From Kriegella aquimaris (GTDB lineage: Bacteria > Bacteroidota > Bacteroidia > Flavobacteriales > Flavobacteriaceae), in NCBI RefSeq assembly GCF_900103215.1, contig NZ_FNGV01000001.1, forward strand, positions 620,001 to 684,000: DNA of 64,000 bases, given 5' to 3'. Shown piece by piece: positions 1-8,738 of this stretch. The stretch's first letter is position 1. The number at the start of each line of letters is the position of its first letter. The notes below the pieces were generated by a model. The model was not told the origin of the DNA. It did not search any database and saw nothing but the letters and a program-made list of their open reading frames with translations. The translations under genes and the position numbers were made by a program.

Positions 1-18
1 TTATAACCGCAATACCTA

Positions 19-61
19 TAAAGTTACCCTTAGATTTACACAAAAATTATGACCTTGGTCA
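19..61 (-). promoter_or_regulatory. TGAY-N4-RTCA operator and -7 box, leftward
   Basis: The palindrome TGACCTTGGTCA (50-61) lies 23 nt from TAACTTTA on the minus strand (19-26), the same geometry as the other copies in this window. It should drive a gene whose start lies left of the window edge. No gene lies in the rightward direction at the right distance. Confidence 0.6.
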
Positions 62-203
62 TGTTCTTATGTTCAGTCCTTTACCCACTTGCATCCGACG
101 TATTAAAATATCCAATTCGGGGGATTATAGCGTTTATGCTATCGACTGCTTCTTAAATTCTTACCTATATTACCTATTAAATAAGAACAGATTCCGTTCT
201 TAT

Positions 204-863
204 TTAATCCTTAAGTTCTGGCTTGACAATTTTCCATCGGTCATTCTTATCTTTAACTGCCAGCAAATACTTAGAAATCATTTTGGCTTGTAGTTCGGGT
301 AATTTGTACATTTTTTTAGACATAACAATGTTATCTCTTTCCTGTACAGGCCATACCATCTCTCCTGATTTGTTGATTACTACCTCAGTAAAGTCATAAT
401 CATATATATTTAGTTGAAAGGCATTTTTTCCCCGCAGTGTCTTGTTTTCATAAATACCAATGGCATAACCGTTATCAAACTGGGAAACGTTCAAGAATTC
501 GGGTTTTATAATTATTTTTCCCGTATTGTCTATAAATCCATATCGGGGAATGTCATCATCTTTCATTTCTTTCACCACGCAAAGCCCATCATTGAACTTT
601 GGAACTTCGATACCTTCAACGCCAAAATTATCTTTATTGGGTTGTTTGTTCCAAACCAAATCATCGCGAAAACCGATGACTAACTGTCCTTCTGAGTCTA
701 TAAAGCCCCATTGGTTTCCTTTTCTAACAGCGGCAAGACCATCGTTGAAAGGTGCTATTTCGTCTATTTCTGCTACTGTAGGTTTATTAATTTGCTCCAC
801 CGTCTGTGAAATACCCAAAAAAGGTATTGCGGCAAATAACGTAATTGTGAGTATGCGTTTCAT
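204..863 (-). CDS. Exported WG-repeat protein
   Basis: A 219-residue protein with an N-terminal signal peptide (about residues 1-19, ending GISQ) and several degenerate WG (beta-hairpin) repeats, seen as FNDGLAAVRKGNQWGFID near residue 40, FNDGLCVVKE near 90 and YGFIDNTGKIII near 108. WG repeats form beta-rich scaffolds, and no enzyme activity is known for this family. The protein should be periplasmic or outside the cell. The start at 863 fits the promoter: a TGAT-N4-GTCA operator and a TACTTTTA box lie just upstream, so it seems to belong to the same regulon as the stress genes on its other side. Its exact role is unknown. Confidence 0.8.
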   Translation of the reverse strand: MKRILTITLFAAIPFLGISQTVEQINKPTVAEIDEIAPFNDGLAAVRKGNQWGFIDSEGQLVIGFRDDLVWNKQPNKDNFGVEGIEVPKFNDGLCVVKEMKDDDIPRYGFIDNTGKIIIKPEFLNVSQFDNGYAIGIYENKTLRGKNAFQLNIYDYDFTEVVINKSGEMVWPVQERDNIVMSKKMYKLPELQAKMISKYLLAVKDKNDRWKIVKPELKD

Positions 864-887
864 TTCATTATATTTTTTTGATTTGTA

Positions 888-930
888 TAAAAGTAGCTCA
901 CCCTTGCTTTTTTAAAAATGATATGCGTCA
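888..930 (-). promoter_or_regulatory. Operator and -7 box of the WG-repeat gene
   Basis: TGATATGCGTCA (919-930) and the minus-strand box TACTTTTA (888-895) are separated by 23 nt. The box ends 25 nt before the ATG at 863. This is a weaker palindrome (one T/G mismatch pair), but its spacing is exact. Confidence 0.65.
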
Positions 931-1116
931 GTTCTAGAATTAATTTTGGGGGAACAAATGATATCGATGATTATTATCAAATGATTTGATATCTAAAAGC
1001 GGTGAAAACATAACAACTTAGAAATAGAGGAATGCCTATCTCAGCTTTGTTACAATTAAATTCCCATAATCAGCGAGTCGCCTAGAGCTTTAATATTGAT
1101 TATTTTCAAATGCTCC

Positions 1117-1159
1117 TGATTTATATCATGATATATTTTATTGATTTAAAATAAATTTG
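1117..1159 (+). promoter_or_regulatory. Operator and -7 box of the AhpD-like/ftsH operon
   Basis: TGATTTATATCA (1117-1128) is followed after 23 nt by a perfect TAnnTTTG box, TAAATTTG (1152-1159). The centre-to-centre distance is 33 bp, which places the palindrome near -41. The leader to the ATG at 1225 is about 60 nt. Confidence 0.8.
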
Positions 1160-1224
1160 GATTTCTTTTTAAGTCGATAAAGAGAAATCAGCTGTTAAAC
1201 GGGTAGAACCTTAAAAATTTAATC

Positions 1225-1572
1225 ATGATCAAAGATTATTCAAAACACTACAACGATCTCACAAAGCTTATAAAAGAACTGGGCGCCAACATACCCGAAA
1301 CCATAGGAAGTTTTAATAGCCTTCATAAGGCCAGTACTGCTGAAGGAGTGCTCTCCTCTAAAACCAAAGAACTCATTGCCTTAGGTATTGCCATAACGGT
1401 TCGTTGTGATGGGTGTATCGCTTTTCATGTACATGATGCCCTAAAATCAGGAGCCAGTTCAGAGGAAATTTTAGAAACTATAGGAGTGGCCGTTATGATG
1501 GGTGGAGGCCCCGCTCTAATGTATGGTTGTGAGGCATTAGAGGCTTTAAACCAATTTGTCGTATTAGAATAA
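1225..1572 (+). CDS. AhpD-like carboxymuconolactone decarboxylase family protein
   Basis: A 115-residue all-helical protein of the CMD/AhpD family. The redox motif CDGCIAFH gives C61, C64 and H68, the CxxCxxxH arrangement used by AhpD-type peroxidase partners. It is followed by the family's glycine-rich helix (VMMGGGPALMYG). Its likely role is thiol-dependent peroxide or redox handling in the cytoplasm; the substrate is not known. It is the first gene of an operon with ftsH, whose ATG lies two bases after this stop, so redox defence and membrane-protein quality control are co-expressed from the operator-bearing promoter upstream. Confidence 0.85.
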   Translation: MIKDYSKHYNDLTKLIKELGANIPETIGSFNSLHKASTAEGVLSSKTKELIALGIAITVRCDGCIAFHVHDALKSGASSEEILETIGVAVMMGGGPALMYGCEALEALNQFVVLE

Positions 1573-1573
1573 T

Positions 1574-3562
1574 ATGAAACAGCAATCAAATAAAAAAGAC
1601 ACCGGCACATCGAAAGAACAAAAACCAAACACACCTTCGGGAGGATATGGTTTCAATTGGATTTATTTGGTACTTTTTGGCTTTTTAATAGCATTTTCTT
1701 TTTTTTCCAATCCCATTTCTGGGTCAAAAGAAATCAGCTGGTCGTTTCTTCAAGATTCGCTTTTAACCAAACGTGAAGTTTCAAAAATAATAGTCGTAAA
1801 TAGGGAGTTTGCAGAAATCTATATTAAGAATAGTACCGGTGTAGATTCAAAAGATACAAACAAAAGCTTGTTCAGTACTGTTGAGAGCCCAAAATACAGA
1901 ATGACCATTGGGTCGGTTGAAAACTTCGAGAATAAGTTGGAAAAAGCGCAAAATAGCTTTTCCTCTGCCGATAAAATAGCTATTCAATACCAAAATCGAA
2001 CCAGTTGGTTCACTACCATATCATGGATTTTACCCATAGCTGTACTTATTCTATTCTGGCTATTTATGTTTAAACGAATGGGGAATGGCGGCGGCATGGG
2101 AAATTCAATGTTCAACATAGGAAAGTCGACCGCGAAATTAGTAGAAAAAGACACCAGAAGTTCGGTGACCTTTAAAGATGTGGCAGGTTTAAAGGAGGCT
2201 AAAGTCGAAGTTATGGAGGTCGTTGATTTTCTGAAAAATCCGGAAACATACACCAAGTTAGGAGCTAAAATTCCAAAAGGAGTTATGCTCGTGGGTCCTC
2301 CAGGAACAGGAAAAACATTGATAGCCAAAGCAGTTGCTGGGGAAGCACAAGTACCTTTCTTTTCTATGTCGGGTTCTGAATTTGTTGAAATGTTCGTTGG
2401 GGTCGGGGCCTCAAGGGTTCGTGATTTATTTAAACGCGCAAAAGAGAAAACACCAAGTATTATTTTTATTGATGAAATTGATGCTGTTGGCCGCTCACGG
2501 GGCAAAGGTGGTGCATTTCAGACTAATGACGAACGTGAAAGCACACTGAACCAACTACTTACCGAATTAGACGGGTTTGGCGCCAATACCGGCGTAATCG
2601 TACTAGCTGCTACCAACCGTCCCGATGTACTCGATAAGGCATTATTGCGTCCCGGTAGGTTTGATCGACATATTTATCTTGAATTGCCAACAAAAGAAGA
2701 ACGTGAAGAGATATTCAAGGTTCATCTTCGCCCACTGAAACTTGCAAAAGATGTAGACACTTTGGCATTGGCCAAATTAAGTCCCGGATTTTCAGGAGCC
2801 GACATTGCCAATATATGTAACGAAGCCGCACTCATCGCCGCCCGTAAAAAGGAGAAATTAGTCCATCAACATGATTTTATGGAAGCGAGGGACCGTATTG
2901 TTGGAGGAATGGAACGAAAAAGTAAAATCATCTCTCCAAAAGAAAAAGAAACCGTAGCACATCACGAAGCAGGACACGCTGTTGTAAGTTGGTATTTAAA
3001 AAATGTAGATTCTTTAGTAAAAGTCTCTATTATTCCACGCGGTAAATCTTTAGGTGCCGCATGGTACTTGCCGGAAGAAAGGCAAATTGTGACCAAAACA
3101 CAATTCATAGATCAGATGTGTGCCTCATTGGGCGGACGTGCAGCGGAAGAAATTATTTTTGACGAAATTTCTTCCGGAGCTTTAGATGACCTTGAAAAAG
3201 CGACCAAGCAAGCCTATGCTATGGTATCATATTACGGCCTTGACAAAAAAATAGGTCCGATGAGTTTTTATGACTCATCAGGGCAAAATGACCGCATTAT
3301 AGGCAAACCTTATAGTGAATCTATGGCCCAGCTCATCGACAAAGAAGCTCAAGCCCTGATACTCATGGCCTATGAGAAAACCAAAACCGTATTGGTTGAG
3401 CACAGAGACGAACTAGAAAAGCTGGCGCAACATTTATTGAAAAATGAAGTAGCTGAAAAAAAAGATTTAGAAGCGATTTTGGGGAAGCGAATAGAAAGTG
3501 TGTCTGAAGATGCCGATAAATATGATGATACTCAATTATCTATCATTTACAATAAGGAATAA
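1574..3562 (+). CDS. ftsH: ATP-dependent zinc metalloprotease FtsH
   Basis: A 662-residue membrane-anchored AAA+ protease that extracts and degrades membrane and short-lived cytosolic proteins. There are two transmembrane segments (about 28-45 and 145-166) around a periplasmic domain, Walker A GPPGTGKT at 241-248, Walker B IIFIDEID at 296-303, the second region of homology with ATNRPDVLD and RPGRFDR near 346-364, and the zinc site HEAGH at 464-468. The length is normal for the family. Its place directly after an AhpD-like gene, under a stress-type operator, suggests that this is an accessory, stress-induced copy rather than the housekeeping one. That second copy is not visible here. Confidence 0.97.
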   Translation: MKQQSNKKDTGTSKEQKPNTPSGGYGFNWIYLVLFGFLIAFSFFSNPISGSKEISWSFLQDSLLTKREVSKIIVVNREFAEIYIKNSTGVDSKDTNKSLFSTVESPKYRMTIGSVENFENKLEKAQNSFSSADKIAIQYQNRTSWFTTISWILPIAVLILFWLFMFKRMGNGGGMGNSMFNIGKSTAKLVEKDTRSSVTFKDVAGLKEAKVEVMEVVDFLKNPETYTKLGAKIPKGVMLVGPPGTGKTLIAKAVAGEAQVPFFSMSGSEFVEMFVGVGASRVRDLFKRAKEKTPSIIFIDEIDAVGRSRGKGGAFQTNDERESTLNQLLTELDGFGANTGVIVLAATNRPDVLDKALLRPGRFDRHIYLELPTKEEREEIFKVHLRPLKLAKDVDTLALAKLSPGFSGADIANICNEAALIAARKKEKLVHQHDFMEARDRIVGGMERKSKIISPKEKETVAHHEAGHAVVSWYLKNVDSLVKVSIIPRGKSLGAAWYLPEERQIVTKTQFIDQMCASLGGRAAEEIIFDEISSGALDDLEKATKQAYAMVSYYGLDKKIGPMSFYDSSGQNDRIIGKPYSESMAQLIDKEAQALILMAYEKTKTVLVEHRDELEKLAQHLLKNEVAEKKDLEAILGKRIESVSEDADKYDDTQLSIIYNKE

Positions 3563-3727
3563 TAATTTTAAAAATCTATTTCACGAAGCGCACCGAAACA
3601 TGGTTCTGTTTTTCAGGTAATAAGATGGTTTTATAAATTTTCAACTCAATCCTTTAACATCTTCTGCTAAATTTGAATGTTCAAATTTCTATTTACTATA
3701 TTTAAAGCTAGCTGCTTTGTTAAGGTA

Positions 3728-3770
3728 TGACTTTCGTCATATCAAATATGCTATCAAAATTACACCTTTG
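3728..3770 (+). promoter_or_regulatory. Operator and -7 box of the 3825 operon
   Basis: TGACTTTCGTCA (3728-3739) is followed after 23 nt by CACCTTTG (3763-3770), a TAnnTTTG box with one mismatch. The start codon is at 3825. Confidence 0.7.
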
Positions 3771-3824
3771 ACTATATCTTTAATTTCAGGTGAAATTCTT
3801 AACAAATAATTATATAGACAGCTT

Positions 3825-4211
3825 ATGAAAACAGCAATTATAAACAATTCCGACTTACATTTTGAACATAAACAATGGAAATCTGAACTCGACTTTTGGA
3901 ACGATGAATTAAAATCTTTCAAGAATAGATTAAGTGAATTAGCATCTCGTTGGACAGATAAAGAAGTACTTGCACAATTGGAACATTACCAGAATGAGTT
4001 TATTCTTCATGGTGGTATTATTGAAGATTTACAAGAGGCGATTGAGAAGCACGAAATGAATATTTCTGGGCATAGTGATGAGAACCATGAATCATTGGAT
4101 GTTGCTATGGTAAAAAACCACTTGAAATTTCGTGAAAAAATGGAAACTCAAAGGCAAATTTATGCTGACCTTAAAAAAGAATTCTTCCGGTTTCTATCGA
4201 AATATATGTAA
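3825..4211 (+). CDS. Helical protein of unknown function (paralogue of the 8231 gene)
   Basis: A 128-residue, charged, fully helical cytosolic protein without a signal peptide or membrane segment. It is not a family I can name. It shares a layout with the 135-residue protein encoded at 8231-8638: an N-terminal LHFE-x-KxW motif, a lysine/glutamate-rich first helix with F..D...F, an EHE/EEHE segment, and an aromatic C-terminus (FFRFLSKYM here, MMVFDYMKN there). Both probably form four-helix bundles. It is first in an operon with the ABC1 kinase (14 bp gap) and the MgtC-like transporter, under a TGAY-N4-RTCA operator, so a stress role is likely. Confidence 0.75.
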   Translation: MKTAIINNSDLHFEHKQWKSELDFWNDELKSFKNRLSELASRWTDKEVLAQLEHYQNEFILHGGIIEDLQEAIEKHEMNISGHSDENHESLDVAMVKNHLKFREKMETQRQIYADLKKEFFRFLSKYM

Positions 4212-4225
4212 CAAATCGATTGAAT

Positions 4226-5908
4226 ATGGCCGCATTTAAAATTCCGAAACAAAAAGAAATCAAAAGGTACGCCTCCCTTTTCAACGTCCTCGCCAAATAT
4301 GGTTTTGAGGACGTTTTGGTAAATAGTGGTATCGCAAAGATGATTCCTAAAAGTTACTTGGAAAAACATCCCGATACCGGAAAAAATCTTTCATTTTCTA
4401 CCTATGAACGTATTCGTATGGTATTGGAAGAATTGGGTCCGAGCTATGTAAAGCTAGGCCAAATCTTCAGTAATCGGGAAGATATGCTTCCGCCGGAACT
4501 CATCAAGGAACTTGAGAAATTACAGGATCATGTACCCCAACTAAAGAACTTTGATGTACAAAAAACCATTGAAGAAGAATTGAACATTACTTTATCCGAT
4601 TACTTTCAGTCTGTTAACTTAGAGCCAATAGCGGCCGCATCTTTGGCACAAGTACATTGGGGGCAATTGTTAAACGGCGATGAGGTCGTTCTTAAAATTC
4701 AACGCCCGTTTATTGAAGAAGTCATTGAAAGTGATCTATTGGTCATGAAACAAGTGGCTAGAGCTCTTGAAAAATATAGTACTCAAGCACAGGCTTTACA
4801 ACCCGTACGCATTGTAGCATCTTTTGAACAAAGCATTCACGAAGAACTTCAGTTTTTGCGAGAGATGGACAATACCGAAAAATTTGCCAAAAATTTTGAG
4901 GGCAATGAGATGATTCATGTGCCTGTGGTTTATCGCCAGCTGTCTACCGACCGTCTTATTTGTATGGAATTTATTGATGGCATCAAAGTATCTGAGATAG
5001 CTAAACTTAAAACCGCTAACATTAACCCGGCAGCAGTTGCCAAAGTCGGGGTCGATTTGTATATAGAACAAATTCTTGACCATGGCTTCTTTCACGCTGA
5101 CCCGCACCCAGGAAACATTTTCATACTTCCAAATACGGGACAAATCTGTTTTATAGATTTTGGCATGATGGGTACCATAATGCCGAACGATAAAGAAGTA
5201 CTCGGAGACCTTCTGCTCTATTTTTTGAGGAAAAACATCAAGAAAATTATTAATTTACTTGAGAAGATTGCCGTAAAGACCGATATACCCGATTATAAGA
5301 AACTAGAACAAGATTTATATGAGCTAGTTTCAGGAGTCAGTAATACGGCCATACAAAATATAAAAATCGGTATTATCCTCAACCAGTTCAAAACCGTGCT
5401 CTACGAGAATAAGATTATCTTGCCACACTATCTTTATATGTTGATTAGAGGTCTTATCATTATAGAAGGCGTAGGGAGAAAACTCGATCCCGCATTCAAC
5501 ATTACCGATAATTTAGAGCCTTACACCTCTGCAATTGTCCGCAAACGATTTAGCTTAAAACGGCTCTTTAAAAAGAACCTAAGTCGCTTTCAAGATATCA
5601 ATGACCTTGTAGATACCTTACCCGATGATATCAATGCCATCCTTAAAAAAATAAAAGATGGCAAACTCGTTATAGTACACGAGCACAAGGGATTAAAAGA
5701 ATTGCAAACGGCAACGAGCAAATCTGTTAACCGTTTGGTCTTCGCCGTTATCATAGCGGCACTTTCGATTGGTTCGTCTATCTTAGTTATGGCAAAAATG
5801 CCTCCCTTGGTCAATGGTGTTCCATTATTGGGGGCCATTGGGTTTGTATTATCGGCAATATTGGGTTTTTACATTGTAATATCGATATTCAGAAACGATC
5901 AATTTTAA
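4226..5908 (+). CDS. ABC1/AarF/UbiB-family protein kinase-like protein
   Basis: About 560 residues of the UbiB/ABC1 atypical kinase family, which supports isoprenoid-quinone synthesis or lipid homeostasis at membranes. The family KxGQ motif (YVKLGQIFSNR, near residue 77), the alanine-rich nucleotide loop AAASLAQVH, the VVLKIQRP lysine, HADPHPGN and the metal-binding IDFG are all present. Two C-terminal transmembrane helices end the protein. A TTG six bases upstream could also serve, but the ATG is preferred. It sits between the helical 128-residue protein and the MgtC/DUF4010 transporter in one operon. The substrate in this organism is unknown. Confidence 0.92.
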   Translation: MAAFKIPKQKEIKRYASLFNVLAKYGFEDVLVNSGIAKMIPKSYLEKHPDTGKNLSFSTYERIRMVLEELGPSYVKLGQIFSNREDMLPPELIKELEKLQDHVPQLKNFDVQKTIEEELNITLSDYFQSVNLEPIAAASLAQVHWGQLLNGDEVVLKIQRPFIEEVIESDLLVMKQVARALEKYSTQAQALQPVRIVASFEQSIHEELQFLREMDNTEKFAKNFEGNEMIHVPVVYRQLSTDRLICMEFIDGIKVSEIAKLKTANINPAAVAKVGVDLYIEQILDHGFFHADPHPGNIFILPNTGQICFIDFGMMGTIMPNDKEVLGDLLLYFLRKNIKKIINLLEKIAVKTDIPDYKKLEQDLYELVSGVSNTAIQNIKIGIILNQFKTVLYENKIILPHYLYMLIRGLIIIEGVGRKLDPAFNITDNLEPYTSAIVRKRFSLKRLFKKNLSRFQDINDLVDTLPDDINAILKKIKDGKLVIVHEHKGLKELQTATSKSVNRLVFAVIIAALSIGSSILVMAKMPPLVNGVPLLGAIGFVLSAILGFYIVISIFRNDQF

Positions 5909-5937
5909 GTAGTGCCCACCTCTAATCTAAAAACTAG

Positions 5938-7209
5938 ATGATAAAGTTTGAAGGTATAAATGAATTTATGGACAGCTATCTTCTAGGCGTGCTCATAAGT
6001 ATGGGAATAGGTTTGATTATTGGCTTGGAAAGAGAATATGACAAGTTAAAAGATCAGGGGTTTGCGGGTATCCGTACTTTTCCTATCGTTGCCATACTAG
6101 GTTTTACTTTGGAGAACCTGACCGATAAATTTACCGTTTGGATACTAATTATCAGTTTTGGTTCTTTTATTCTGTTTTTGGCGTTCAATCATATTTATCA
6201 AAAACAAGAAGAATATAGCAAAGGCCTCACCACCAATTTGGCCTTGATAGCCACATTTGTATTAGGTATCATGGTATCGGCGGAATATTATCGGGATGCA
6301 GTTGCCACCGCTGTTATCATCGTTACCCTACTTTCATTGAAAACAAGGTTTCGTATGGTAATCAGTAATATTACCCCAGAAGAGCTTTTTGCATTTATCA
6401 AATTTTCGATCATCGCCCTCTTGATATTGCCTTTTCTGCCCAATAAAGTCTATGGCCCAAACGATTTATTGAATCCTTTTGAGATTGGATCCATAGTGGT
6501 AATCGTATCCTTTTTAAATTTTATAGGCTATTTTTTAGTAAAATATGTAGGCTCAAAAAAGGGAATTTTGCTCACGGCAATCCTAGGTGGTCTGATATCG
6601 AGTACTGCGGTAGCATGGAGCTATGCCTCACGGAGTGAAGAATCACCTGAACTCTCTAAAAAATATGCTGCAGGTATCGTAATTGCTTCGGCCATAATGT
6701 TTCCGAGACTTGCCCTTTTGGTATATATCTTTAATAGTGCCCTTTTGACTTATTTAGCTATCCCATTTTCTCTATTGACCTTAATATGTCTGGTCGTTTC
6801 GTTAGTTCTGATTCAAAGGGATACCAAAAAGCCCGATACCAATATCAAGTTGGGTAACCCACTTAACATATTGAATGCCATTGGTTTTGGGGCTATTTAT
6901 GTCGTAATCTTATTTGCGGTTTTCTATAGCAACAAGTTTTTTGGCGAAAGCGGGTTATATTATTCCGCTTTAATTTCCGGATTGGCAGATACCGATGCCA
7001 TCACCATAAGCATGGCAAAATTTTCGTTAGATTCGGAAAAGCTACAAGTGGCTTCTTCAGTCATCATTGCCGCCATTTTGAGTAACATGCTCGTGAAGTT
7101 GGGCATCAGTGTTTTCAAAGGCTCGAAAACTACCGGAAAATTGGTAGGATATTCTTTTGGCGCCATTATCCTGATTGGCGTAATCTACATCTTTATCAAT
7201 AACGCTTAA
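5938..7209 (+). CDS. MgtC/DUF4010-family membrane protein
   Basis: A 423-residue integral membrane protein with about 11-12 hydrophobic helices. The N-terminal third carries the MgtC/SapB signature (IGLIIGLEREYDK near residue 24, GIRTFP near 43), and the rest matches the DUF4010 extension, with the small-residue helices GGLISSTAVAWSYASRS near 220 and SGLADTDAITISMAKF near 345. The family is linked to magnesium stress and survival, but transport itself has not been shown for this type. It is the last gene of the operon begun at 3825, 29 bp after the ABC1 kinase gene. Confidence 0.88.
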   Translation: MIKFEGINEFMDSYLLGVLISMGIGLIIGLEREYDKLKDQGFAGIRTFPIVAILGFTLENLTDKFTVWILIISFGSFILFLAFNHIYQKQEEYSKGLTTNLALIATFVLGIMVSAEYYRDAVATAVIIVTLLSLKTRFRMVISNITPEELFAFIKFSIIALLILPFLPNKVYGPNDLLNPFEIGSIVVIVSFLNFIGYFLVKYVGSKKGILLTAILGGLISSTAVAWSYASRSEESPELSKKYAAGIVIASAIMFPRLALLVYIFNSALLTYLAIPFSLLTLICLVVSLVLIQRDTKKPDTNIKLGNPLNILNAIGFGAIYVVILFAVFYSNKFFGESGLYYSALISGLADTDAITISMAKFSLDSEKLQVASSVIIAAILSNMLVKLGISVFKGSKTTGKLVGYSFGAIILIGVIYIFINNA

Positions 7210-7239
7210 TTAAAAAAACCAAAAATTATTCCGTTTACC

Positions 7240-7282
7240 TGATTTAGGTCATTCCAATTCATTCTAAAGCAAAGCAACTTTG
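7240..7282 (+). promoter_or_regulatory. Operator and -7 box in front of a truncated TolC gene
   Basis: TGATTTAGGTCA (7240-7251) is followed after 23 nt by CAACTTTG (7275-7282). The promoter is intact although the gene it serves (7314) is only a fragment. Confidence 0.7.
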
Positions 7283-7313
7283 CATAGAAATTAGGATAAA
7301 CTTTTATAAACGG

Positions 7314-7538
7314 ATGAAAGATTGGATTAAAGCAAGGCGCAAAGTGCCATTTGCCAGAATGACTTTTCTGCTTATGATGGTGCTAACATCTTATGTAAAA
7401 GCACAAGAGCAAGAAATAAGTATCTCCGAAGCGCTGAAACTAAGTTACGGCAACAATGAAAAAATTAAGCAATATGACGAGCGTGTGCAGCAAAAAGTAT
7501 ATGAGGACAAGCCGGCCCACCGAATCAAATTTTCATGA
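7314..7538 (+). pseudogene. Truncated TolC-family outer-membrane efflux protein (N-terminal remnant)
   Basis: A 74-residue frame that starts like a TolC/outer-membrane factor: a signal sequence (about 17-31, ending SYVKAQ), then ISISEALKLSYGNNEKIKQ, the helix that opens mature TolC-type proteins of about 450 residues. After residue 63 the similarity stops, and the frame ends with an unrelated tail. No further TolC-like frame follows before the next gene. I read it as a remnant left by deletion. The promoter upstream still has the operator, so a short exported peptide could still be made. Confidence 0.65.
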
Positions 7539-7686
7539 GATACTATTTAAATATATCTGATGATATACTAATAAAAGTAATGTCTGTAAAAGGTTACACT
7601 TTTCATTTTCAATTAATTTATGGAACTGTGCTAAAAAACCAGTAACACGATTTAAGAAAAAAGAGTCTGTTTCGCTCAGAATTAAG

Positions 7687-8046
7687 TTAATAAGATATAT
7701 TCAAGAACTTTTCCAATATGCGTCGCTGCCACTTGGCTACTACCGCTAGTTGGGATTCTGCATTCATTAAAACTAGTCCATAACCTAATCGAGATAGTTT
7801 ACAATCACTAATGATTTCCTTATCAATACTACTAAAAACCGGCCTGAAATGTTCTCGCAAATTCATTTTGGAAGACTTGGCCACACTCATAGCTTTTGCT
7901 ACCGCATCACTAATTTGTTCGGGCGATAGACCTTTGTACAAAAGATCGCTAGCGAAAAAGTGCATGCGGAGACCGTAATAGAAATCCATAAAATTATCAA
8001 TGCTGTCAGCTGTTCGCCTTTCCTGTTTATAAATAGAGACTTGCAT
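7687..8046 (-). CDS. Hypothetical helical protein
   Basis: 119 residues, mostly helical and basic, with no signal peptide or membrane helix. I do not recognise the family. Visible features are a hydrophobic/aromatic N-terminal helix (MDFYYGLRMHFFASDLLYKG, about 21-40), a LSPEQISDAVAKAMSVA helix and a basic C-terminal helix (KWQRRILEKFL). No TGAY-N4-RTCA operator is found upstream, unlike most genes around it, and 180 bp separate it from the gene at 8231. It may be transcribed by read-through from that gene. Confidence 0.6.
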   Translation of the reverse strand: MQVSIYKQERRTADSIDNFMDFYYGLRMHFFASDLLYKGLSPEQISDAVAKAMSVAKSSKMNLREHFRPVFSSIDKEIISDCKLSRLGYGLVLMNAESQLAVVAKWQRRILEKFLNISY

Positions 8047-8230
8047 AATAGAAGTAGTTATAAATAGTTTGAATGTAGGTTTGAAAACAAAAAAGCCGAA
8101 ATCAATTTTTCAAGAACTTATTTTCTCAATATTTGACTCGGCCGTTCTGGTTAATAGCACATATGGTTAGTGCTGCGTAATATACCGACGCTATATTCCC
8201 ATAACTTCAGAATCATCTTAAAGTTGAAAA

Positions 8231-8638
8231 TTAGAGATTTTTCATATAATCGAAGACCATCATTTTAAAGTGACGAAAATTGTTCGTAAAGTCTTCCATT
8301 CTTTGTTTCAGCTGACCGTGTTTTTCTCTGTAGTCGGCATCGGCCAAACCATTTTCTCCCATTTCTAAACGAGATAACAACCTTTCGTGTTCCTCAATAT
8401 CGTTCGCCAGGTAATCGAACAGTTCAGAATGCACGGTATCGAGATTTTCAAGTATTTGACCATAGGCTGTTTGAGCAGCATCTTTTGTTTTTCTTTTTTC
8501 TATCAAATCGGCAAAAAATTTAGCCTCATCTTTATAAAAGGCAATATTGCTCAACCATTCCTTACTTTCAAAATGAAGAACATCTAACCCTGCACCTAAT
8601 AGTAATTCTGTTTTTGGATTCAATGTTTTTGTTTTCAT
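8231..8638 (-). CDS. Helical protein of unknown function (paralogue of the 3825 gene)
   Basis: A 135-residue, charged, helical cytosolic protein that resembles the product of 3825-4211: LHFESKEW (residues 20-27), an F..D..KFF helix, a long central helix, IEEHERLL and the aromatic C-terminus MVFDYMKNL. The family is not named here. It probably folds as a four-helix bundle. The gene lies downstream of the ECF-like sigma gene on the same strand, about 100 bp away. The intervening DNA holds only imperfect operator-like palindromes (8703-8714 and 8726-8737), so expression by read-through from the sigma promoter is possible. Confidence 0.7.
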   Translation of the reverse strand: MKTKTLNPKTELLLGAGLDVLHFESKEWLSNIAFYKDEAKFFADLIEKRKTKDAAQTAYGQILENLDTVHSELFDYLANDIEEHERLLSRLEMGENGLADADYREKHGQLKQRMEDFTNNFRHFKMMVFDYMKNL

Positions 8639-8738
8639 AATTGTATTGTTTTAAATGAATTTTGTTCTTGTTTATATCGCTAGGCTCAATTATTCTCGAG
8701 CTTGACCGAATTCAGCATTCGTTAGTTGATAAATCAAC

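Noticed and set aside
8703-8714. TGACCGAATTCA upstream of the gene ending at 8231
   Set aside because: One half-site is off and no TAnnTTTG-like box lies 22-24 nt away in the gene's direction.
8726-8737. TTGATAAATCAA palindrome
   Set aside because: Good symmetry, but the half-sites are two bases apart instead of four, and no box at the expected distance.
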